Positions 58,182-64,000 of a stretch of 64,000 nt of DNA are shown piece after piece; the stretch's first letter is position 1, and every line of letters begins with the position of its first letter. The notes beneath the pieces were generated by a model that saw nothing but the letters and a program-made list of their open reading frames with translations, searched no databases and was not told where the DNA came from. The position numbers and the translations under genes are program-made. This stretch comes from Tropicibacter naphthalenivorans. GTDB taxonomy: Bacteria; Pseudomonadota; Alphaproteobacteria; Rhodobacterales; Rhodobacteraceae. The stretch covers positions 310,001-374,000 of the forward strand of contig NZ_FWXX01000001.1 in the NCBI RefSeq assembly GCF_900176475.1. Reading direction: 5' to 3'.

Positions 58182-58538
58182 ATGTCGCTCAACATCTCGG
58201 AACTCAAAACGATCCAAGGCTTCATCGGCGCATGTCTCGTGGACAGTGAGTCCGGCCTCATGCTCGCCAGCGAAAGCAGCAACCGCAAGTTCGACCTAGA
58301 GGCAGCGGGCGCTGCCAATACCGAAGTGGTGCGCGCCAAGAACGCCGCCATCAAGGCGCTGGGTCTGGACGATCATATCGAAGACATCCTGATCACGCTG
58401 GGCAGCCAGCTGCACCTGATCCGCCCGCTCGCCGCCAACCCCAGCGTCTTTGTCTATGTCGCGCTCGACCGCGAAAACGCCAACCTCGGTCTGGCCCGGA
58501 TCAAGGTCAAAGGCGTCGAGGGCAAGCTCAAGGTCTGA
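58182..58538 (+). CDS. Roadblock/LC7 (MglB-like) domain protein
   Basis: A 118-residue protein of the Roadblock/LC7 fold, related to MglB. The GFIGACLVDSESGLMLASES region, AAGAANTEVVRAKNAAIKALG and the HIEDILITLGSQLHLIRPL strand are typical. In other bacteria such proteins activate or position small GTPases. It is the first gene before a series of dynamin-like GTPases, 108 bases upstream of the first one, on the same strand. That it regulates them is inference from position only. Confidence 0.8.
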   Translation: MSLNISELKTIQGFIGACLVDSESGLMLASESSNRKFDLEAAGAANTEVVRAKNAAIKALGLDDHIEDILITLGSQLHLIRPLAANPSVFVYVALDRENANLGLARIKVKGVEGKLKV

Positions 58539-58554
58539 GCCATGCCCGGTGTGT

Positions 58555-58584
58555 CTGACCTCGCGAGCCCATGCGCGAGGTCAG
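58555..58584 (+). promoter_or_regulatory. Perfect 11-bp hairpin between the Roadblock and first dynamin-like gene
   Basis: CTGACCTCGCG and its exact complement enclose an 8-base loop. There is no T tract. It could stabilise or process the transcript, and may separate Roadblock expression from that of the GTPases. Confidence 0.7.
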
Positions 58585-58646
58585 CTGTGCCGCCGTCTCG
58601 CCCCCCGCGCGAGCCAGCAATTTTCCCCTGATTTCAGGCTGTTCCC

Positions 58647-60590
58647 ATGTCCGACACCTCTGCCATTCACCAGCGCCACCGCCAAGGTTTCCAAGAGCTG
58701 AACGCCTTTTGGGACCAGTTGGATGCGCTGGAAACCGCCATCGACGCCTTGGGCGATTGCGCCCTGTCCTTTGCCCAGGACCCCATCGAGCGGGCGCTGG
58801 AGCAGATCCACGCCTTTGAGCCGTCGGTCAGCGTGATCGGGCAGGTCAAGGCGGGCAAGAGCACGCTGTTGAACGCGCTGATCGGGCAGACCGATCTGCT
58901 GCCGTCGGACGTGAACCCCTGGACGTCGGTGATCACCGGCATTCACCTCAATTCCCGGCATCGGCCCATCGACACCCGCGCGCTGTTTCGCTTTTTCGAC
59001 GCGCACGAGTGGGACCGTCTGGTCGCCACCGGCGGGCGTCTGGGCGAGATGGCGGCGCGCGCCGGGTTCGAGGCCGAAGCGGATGAGGTGCGCGCCCAAG
59101 TGACCGAGATGCGCCAGAGCACGCAGGCGCGTTTGGGGGATGAATTCGCCGCCCTTCTCGGGGCGTCTCATAGCTATCCCGACCTGGATAAGTCCCTGAT
59201 CGACCGGTACATTTGCTACGGCGATCCGTCCGAGCTAGAGGACGGCGCGACCGAAGGCGTCTACGCCGATCTGACCAAATCCGCCGATCTGTACGTCGAT
59301 CTGCCGGGCTTGCCGCGGGGGCTGTGCCTGCGCGATACGCCGGGGGTCAACGACACCTTCATGATGCGCGAGCAGATCACCCTGAACGCCATCGCCGAAA
59401 GCCGCGTCTGCGTGGTCGTGCTGTCGGCGCATCAGGCGCTGTCGACCATGGACGTGGCCTTGCTCAGGATCATTTGCAGCGTCGAGGCGCGCGAAGTCCT
59501 GATCTTTGTGAACCGCATCGACGAGTTGGCGGACCCGGCAGGCGAGACGGTGAAAATCCGCACCGCTTTGGAGGGCACCCTGCGCCGCCTCGGTCTGTCG
59601 GACGACATCGAGATCCTGTTCGGCAGCGGCTATTGGGCCAATTGCGCCCTTGGCGATGTGAGCCGGATGATGCCCGCCAGCCGCGCCGCGCTGGCCGCTT
59701 TGCACGGCGCGACGGACGATCTGGACAGCTTACGCGCGCAGGCCTTTGACGCCTCTGGGGTCAGCGAGTTGCACCGTGCCATTGCCCGCCGGATCGTAGA
59801 TGGCCCCGGCCAAGCCTTTCTGAACGATACGAAAAAAGAGATCGACGCCCTTCTCGACATGACCGAAACGGTCGAGAGCGTCGCCCATCAGCGTAGCGGG
59901 GGTGCCAACCCTGCCATCACCGCCGCTGCGCTGACCCAACGGCTGGACACCGTGCGCGATGAGAGCCTTGAGACCTTTGACGAGCAAACCGACCGTCTGC
60001 GCGCCGATCTGCACGCACGGCTGTTGCGCGCGCAGGACACCTTTGTCGGCTCGGCTTTGGAGGCGCTCGAAGCGCATATCGCCGCCTTTGGCGAGTTCAA
60101 CAGCTGGACCCACGACCCCGCGAACCTGCGGATGATGATGAAAACCGCGTTCTCGTCGTCTTGCGCGAAACTGCGGCGCGAAGGCGAGGCAGCCTTTGAC
60201 AACGTGCTCGACGGGATGCAAGAGATCGTCGAACGTGATCTGGGCGTGTTCCGCGACGCGCACAGCATCGACTTTCCCGAGCAACCGCAGCACAAGGCGC
60301 CGACGGTTCTGGCGCGCACGCTGAGCCTTGATCTGCAAGGCCCGTGGTGGCGCAAGTTCTGGCGCTTTGGCGCGCGCGGGGCCGCCGAGAAACGCTATCG
60401 CGCGGTGATCCTTGCCGAGACGACGCCGCTGGTGGACGATCTCTTGACCGACGTCTTTGACCCCGCCGTGGCGCGGACCCGCGAGATCATCGAGGTGTTT
60501 GCGCGCGAGCAGGCGGGCTATGTCCGGGCGATCCATGAGTGTATGGACGCGCCGCGCGAAACCCCTGCCGCCCAGAGGCTGAGCGCATGA
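58647..60590 (+). CDS. Dynamin-like large GTPase, first of the pair
   Basis: A 647-residue bacterial dynamin-like protein. G1 is GQVKAGKST (residues 65-73), G3 is DTPGVND (from 230), and G4 is NRID (289-292). A long helical stalk-like region (about 370-600) follows the GTPase domain, and a basic segment (WWRKFWRFGARGAAEK) near 565 may touch membranes. Such proteins remodel or tether membranes by GTP-driven oligomerisation. It is closely related to the protein at 61545, sharing PSDVNPWTSV after G1. It shares ATGA with the next gene, which encodes a small GTPase. Confidence 0.88.
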   Translation: MSDTSAIHQRHRQGFQELNAFWDQLDALETAIDALGDCALSFAQDPIERALEQIHAFEPSVSVIGQVKAGKSTLLNALIGQTDLLPSDVNPWTSVITGIHLNSRHRPIDTRALFRFFDAHEWDRLVATGGRLGEMAARAGFEAEADEVRAQVTEMRQSTQARLGDEFAALLGASHSYPDLDKSLIDRYICYGDPSELEDGATEGVYADLTKSADLYVDLPGLPRGLCLRDTPGVNDTFMMREQITLNAIAESRVCVVVLSAHQALSTMDVALLRIICSVEAREVLIFVNRIDELADPAGETVKIRTALEGTLRRLGLSDDIEILFGSGYWANCALGDVSRMMPASRAALAALHGATDDLDSLRAQAFDASGVSELHRAIARRIVDGPGQAFLNDTKKEIDALLDMTETVESVAHQRSGGANPAITAAALTQRLDTVRDESLETFDEQTDRLRADLHARLLRAQDTFVGSALEALEAHIAAFGEFNSWTHDPANLRMMMKTAFSSSCAKLRREGEAAFDNVLDGMQEIVERDLGVFRDAHSIDFPEQPQHKAPTVLARTLSLDLQGPWWRKFWRFGARGAAEKRYRAVILAETTPLVDDLLTDVFDPAVARTREIIEVFAREQAGYVRAIHECMDAPRETPAAQRLSA

Positions 60591-61540
60591 GCAGACCGAC
60601 CCAGCGCCCCGCCGCCGCCCCGCTGCGCCGTCCCCGGCTGTTGATCGCCGGAGAGTTCAGCGCCGGAAAGACAAAGCTGATCAATGGCTTGCTGGGGGAC
60701 GCCCATGCCTTGCCGTCGAATGTCACCGCAACTGCCCTGCCGCCGGTCTGGCTGGTGGGCGGCGGAGACGCGCGGCTGGTGGTCGATCTGCAAGGCACCG
60801 CGCGCCGCGCCGAGACCCTTGAGGGGCTGGACCTGAACGACACGCATTACTGCGTCGTCTCGCACAGCGCCGCCTGCCTCAAGCATTTCGACATCATCGA
60901 CACGCCGGGCACGTCGGACCCCAACATGCCGCCCGAAAGCTGGGAGCGGATGCTGCCCCTTGCCGACGCGGTGGTCTGGTGCACCAACGCGACGCAGGCG
61001 TGGCGGCAGAGCGAAAAGGCGATCTGGCAGGACATGCCCGCCGCCCTGCGCCGCAACGCGACCTTGGTGATCACCCATGCCGACCGGCTGCCGGATGAGC
61101 GGTCGGTGGAAAAGGTCTTGCGCCGGGTGAACCGGGACGCCGCGCCGTTCTTTGACCGCGTGTCGATTGCCTCGCTGATCAACCCGCATGACGTGGCGCG
61201 CATCGGGCGCGATCTGATCACGCTGGCCGGTGCGATGACCGACCTGCCCGGCGCAGAAAACGCGCTGGCCAGCAGCCTGTCTGCCGCGCCGCAGCCCGCC
61301 CCGACCCATGGTGCGCAGGCGATCACCCCGCAGCGCGTGCGCCCCGGCGGCACCGTGGTGCCCCTGCCCCGTCCGCAAAAGGGCCGCGCCCGCAGCCTGT
61401 GGGACAGGCTGAGCAAGAACACCGATCTGGCCGACGCCGCCGCCGTTCTGGCCCAAGTCGAGACGCTGATCGAAACCCTGGACCGGGGCGCGCCCGCCGC
61501 CCCGACCCGCGTGCGCCGCGGCGCTGGTGAAGAGGATTAA
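60587..61540 (+). CDS. Small dynamin-superfamily GTPase, first copy
   Basis: A 317-residue P-loop GTPase. G1 is GEFSAGKTK (from residue 22), where the usual Ser/Thr after Lys is Thr. G3 is DTPGTSDPN, and G4 is the atypical THAD (VITHADRLP). A long, flexible alanine/proline/arginine-rich tail (about 220-317) follows. It lacks the long stalk of the large partner. The ATG at 60587 overlaps the stop of the large GTPase, so the two are made together, and it ends four bases before the next large GTPase. Confidence 0.83.
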   Translation: MSRPTQRPAAAPLRRPRLLIAGEFSAGKTKLINGLLGDAHALPSNVTATALPPVWLVGGGDARLVVDLQGTARRAETLEGLDLNDTHYCVVSHSAACLKHFDIIDTPGTSDPNMPPESWERMLPLADAVVWCTNATQAWRQSEKAIWQDMPAALRRNATLVITHADRLPDERSVEKVLRRVNRDAAPFFDRVSIASLINPHDVARIGRDLITLAGAMTDLPGAENALASSLSAAPQPAPTHGAQAITPQRVRPGGTVVPLPRPQKGRARSLWDRLSKNTDLADAAAVLAQVETLIETLDRGAPAAPTRVRRGAGEED

Positions 61541-61544
61541 GGTT

Positions 61545-63665
61545 ATGAAAATCGCCCCCAAGCAACGCCAAGAGTTGGACTTTTTGCGCGACACGCTCGA
61601 CAAGCTCGAAGGCACCGTCGACCGCAAGACCCGCAGCAACTTTCGCGACATCCGCGAGCGGCTGGACGACTGGGCCGCCAAGGTCGCGGTGATCGGTCAG
61701 GTCAAGGCGGGCAAGTCCACCTTTCTCAATGCTTTCATGCACATGCACGACTTTTTGCCGTCGGATGTGAACCCTTGGACGTCCGTGGTGACCAACATGC
61801 GGATCAACGTGCCCTCCGATCCGATTTCCGGCGCGCGGTTCGAATTCTTTGATGAAAGCGACTGGGCCGAGATCGTCGACGGCGGTTCGAAAATCCGCAA
61901 GCTGACCGAACAGCTGCTGCCCGGCTTTGACACCGAAGTCCTGCGCCGCCAGTCCGAAGAGATGCGCGAGCGGGCGCAAAAACGGCTGGGCAAGCATTAC
62001 CACACGCTGCTGGGCAGCGCCCATGACTATGACTTTCTGACTGCCGATCTGCTGCAACGCTATGTCTGCGCCGGGCCGGGGTCGGATCAGGGACTCGACC
62101 GGCAGTCCTTGGGCCGTTACGCGGCGCTGACCAAGGTGGCGAACACCTATATGCGGATGCCCGAGTTTCAGGTGCCGACCATCGTGACGGACACGCCGGG
62201 GGTGAATGACCCCTTTCTGGTGCGCGACGAATTCACTTGCCGCAGCCTTGATCAGTCGGACGTGTTTGTCGTCGTCCTGTCGGCGCATCAGCCGCTGACA
62301 GATGTGGACATTGCCTTGATCCGTATCCTTGCGAAACAGGATTCCAAGGACGTCATCATCTTTGTCAACCGCATCGACGAGCTCGAAGATTTCGCCAGCG
62401 CGGTGCCCGAGGTCGTCGCCGATGTCTCGCGCCGCCTGCGTGCCGCCATCCCCGAGATCGAGTTCAACATCCTCGCGGGCAGCGCCTATCTGGCCGATCT
62501 GACGCTGGACACCTCGGAGGGCGCGCAGGCCGCGCGCGATGCCGCCGACACGCCCGAGCTGGCCGATTACCTCATGTCGAAATATGGCCGCGTGCCGGGC
62601 GATCAGATGGAACGGCTGTACCTGGCCTCGGGCCTGGAGCGCGCCAAATCGGTGCTCTCGCACGTGATCGACACCGGCGTCGGCAGCCAGCAGCTGGCCC
62701 AGATCGCCGAGGACATCCGCGCCGAGATCACCGGCACCCAGTTCGTCATCCGCCGCGAGCGCGACTCGCTTCAGATGCAGGTCGACAGCATTGGCCGCGA
62801 GGTCGCCGAGCAGGCGATTGAGGAATTGGAAAGCGAAATCAAGGACATCCGCGACGTGCTGGCCAAGCTTGAACACCACGTGGACAGCGCCGACAGCCAG
62901 ATGGAAAAGGTGCTGACCAAGGCTTGGTCCGGTCTCGAAAAACGTCTGATGGGGCAGATCGACAGCTTTGTCGGCGCGCAAGAGGCGGTCATTCAGGAAC
63001 GCATCTTTAGCGGTTCGGTGCGCGGCAACGCGGCGCGATCGCTGGACATCGACGTGGCCCCCTTGCAGGCGCAGATGGAACGCGAAGTCGCCAGCAGCTA
63101 TGACAAGGCGCGCGCCTCGGCGGATGTGATCATGGACAATTGCATCCACGCCTGCCGCCAGACCATCGCCGATAAATTCGACGACCCGACAGAGAATATC
63201 TCTTTGGCCGAGCTGCCCTTTGGGACGTTCACCTCGACGCTGACGCTGGCGAAAAAGTCGCTGAAGATAGACATGATCGCGGATCGCAGTTGGGCGTTCT
63301 GGCGGCAGCCGTCGGTCAATATCGACAAGTCCATGGCCGCCCTGCGCGCCCTTGCCGCCGAAGAAATGCGCCCCCCCGTGGACAAGATCCTGAGCGCCTT
63401 TAACGAGGCCGCGGTCGAGCGCGCCACCGCGGGCAATGGGCGCATTCGCGTGATGGTCCGGATGATCGAAACCAGCCTGTCCGAGCGCACGCATCGTCTG
63501 AAAAAGGACAAGGTCGAGCTGGAACAGATCGCCCGCGACCCCGAAATGCAGCGCCGCATCGTCATGCGTCTGCAAAGCCAGATGGAGGTGCTGGAGCGCC
63601 GTTTGCTGAACCTCTCTGCGCTGGATGGGCGGCTGGCCCGCCCTGACCTGCCCCAAGCCGCCTGA
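61545..63665 (+). CDS. Dynamin-like large GTPase, second of the pair
   Basis: A 706-residue paralogue of the protein at 58647. G1 is GQVKAGKST (residues 51-59), G3 DTPGVND (from 216), and G4 NRID (275-278). The stalk is longer, with a coiled-coil-like section around residues 395-460 (IEELESEIKDIRDVLAKLEHHVD). It starts with ATG 61545; a GTG at 61527 is in frame but less likely. It is followed 8 bases later by a second small GTPase gene. It probably works with one or both small proteins. Confidence 0.9.
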   Translation: MKIAPKQRQELDFLRDTLDKLEGTVDRKTRSNFRDIRERLDDWAAKVAVIGQVKAGKSTFLNAFMHMHDFLPSDVNPWTSVVTNMRINVPSDPISGARFEFFDESDWAEIVDGGSKIRKLTEQLLPGFDTEVLRRQSEEMRERAQKRLGKHYHTLLGSAHDYDFLTADLLQRYVCAGPGSDQGLDRQSLGRYAALTKVANTYMRMPEFQVPTIVTDTPGVNDPFLVRDEFTCRSLDQSDVFVVVLSAHQPLTDVDIALIRILAKQDSKDVIIFVNRIDELEDFASAVPEVVADVSRRLRAAIPEIEFNILAGSAYLADLTLDTSEGAQAARDAADTPELADYLMSKYGRVPGDQMERLYLASGLERAKSVLSHVIDTGVGSQQLAQIAEDIRAEITGTQFVIRRERDSLQMQVDSIGREVAEQAIEELESEIKDIRDVLAKLEHHVDSADSQMEKVLTKAWSGLEKRLMGQIDSFVGAQEAVIQERIFSGSVRGNAARSLDIDVAPLQAQMEREVASSYDKARASADVIMDNCIHACRQTIADKFDDPTENISLAELPFGTFTSTLTLAKKSLKIDMIADRSWAFWRQPSVNIDKSMAALRALAAEEMRPPVDKILSAFNEAAVERATAGNGRIRVMVRMIETSLSERTHRLKKDKVELEQIARDPEMQRRIVMRLQSQMEVLERRLLNLSALDGRLARPDLPQAA

Positions 63666-63673
63666 GGTCCGCC

Positions 63674-64000
63674 ATGTACAAGGCCACAGCCATCGCCCCC
63701 GCCGCCGCCCCTCTGCGGGTGGCCATCTGCGGCGAGGTCCGTTCGGGAAAATCCACCGTCATCAATGCCTTGCTGCGGCAATCGCTGCTGTCCGGGGTGA
63801 CCCACGCGCCGCAGGTCGTTGGCCATGCGGCGGACGGCGGCGACGGGCTGCGCCTTGATGCGCCGCACCTGCGCGGGATCGAATTGATCGAGGTGCCCCT
63901 GACCAAGGCCGAAGACCTGACCGACCCCCAGCGCGCCCTGATCAAAGGGGCGGACGTGTGGATCTGGGTGACGATTGCCTCGCAGGCGTGGCGCTTTACC
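63674..64000 (+). CDS. Small dynamin-superfamily P-loop protein, second copy, cut by the window end
   Basis: The first 109 codons of a protein resembling the one at 60587. G1 is GEVRSGKST (residues 20-28). At the place of G3 (DxxG) the translation reads ELIEVPLTKAEDL, with no DxxG. A WIWVTIASQAWRF segment near the end parallels VVWCTNATQAWRQ of the first small protein. It may bind nucleotide without hydrolysing it. The 3' end, and thus its tail, lies outside the window. Confidence 0.78.
   Translation, partial: MYKATAIAPAAAPLRVAICGEVRSGKSTVINALLRQSLLSGVTHAPQVVGHAADGGDGLRLDAPHLRGIELIEVPLTKAEDLTDPQRALIKGADVWIWVTIASQAWRFT

Overview
The window is a GC-rich (about 63% by eye), gene-dense chromosomal segment of an alphaproteobacterium, most likely in the Rhodobacterales/Roseobacter group. 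The evidence is a Tad pilus locus of alphaproteobacterial type, a complete PhyR-NepR-EcfG general stress response, HWE/HisKA_2 histidine kinases, NasS/NasT control of nitrate assimilation, a bacteriophytochrome, and two copies of a REP-like intergenic element. No integrase, transposase, prophage or CRISPR array was found.

Layout. 1-7676: Tad pilus genes (tadZ fragment, tadA, tadB, tadC, two TPR lipoproteins, prepilin peptidase, an AAA+ ATPase). 7853-7929: a CAT-anticodon tRNA. 8050-12038: a LuxR-type regulator divergent from a periplasmic protein and a PAS hybrid kinase. 12052-16158 (minus): malonyl-CoA synthetase, a 44-bp tandem repeat, trmO, and a lactonase plus XylB-like dehydrogenase. 16323-21249: an Lrp effector domain and a branched-chain-amino-acid-type ABC transporter. 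21352-34062: a general stress island with YqjD/YqjE-like envelope proteins, an AI-2E-type exporter, an amidoligase plus glutamine amidotransferase pair, PRC-barrel, CsbD, host-attachment-like, DUF4112, Pmp3, BrkB and DUF1328 proteins. These surround the sensor kinase, ecfG, nepR and phyR. 34142-47460: an Fnr-like regulator, then nitrate assimilation on the minus strand (nasT, nasS, an RNA leader, nrtA, nrtB, fused nrtCD, a globin, an FAD reductase, nasA, a TrpD2-like gene and cobA). 47679-51593: heme oxygenase, bacteriophytochrome kinase and a PAS protein. 51646-57467: a secreted protein, a glutamine-synthetase-family enzyme, an RTX protein, an outer-membrane-like protein and xylitol dehydrogenase. 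58182 to the end: a Roadblock protein followed by alternating large and small dynamin-like GTPases, the last cut by the window edge.

How the parts work together. At least eight sites matching the EcfG promoter pattern GGAAC-N16/17-NGTT (five with a full CGTT or GGTT upstream of a start) lie before genes of the stress island, so the window holds both the master switch and much of its regulon. The phyR/nepR promoters are fused into one 12-bp inverted repeat. The nrtA leader shows a hairpin with a hexaloop carrying A1 and G4, followed by an intrinsic terminator, which fits antitermination by the NasT encoded just upstream. A shared 10-mer, CTGTTAGCGC, upstream of the lactonase and of xylitol dehydrogenase suggests a split pentose regulon.

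The least explained part is the final GTPase cluster. It has two large/small dynamin-like pairs in one operon behind a Roadblock/LC7 protein, and the second small protein appears to have lost its G3 motif.
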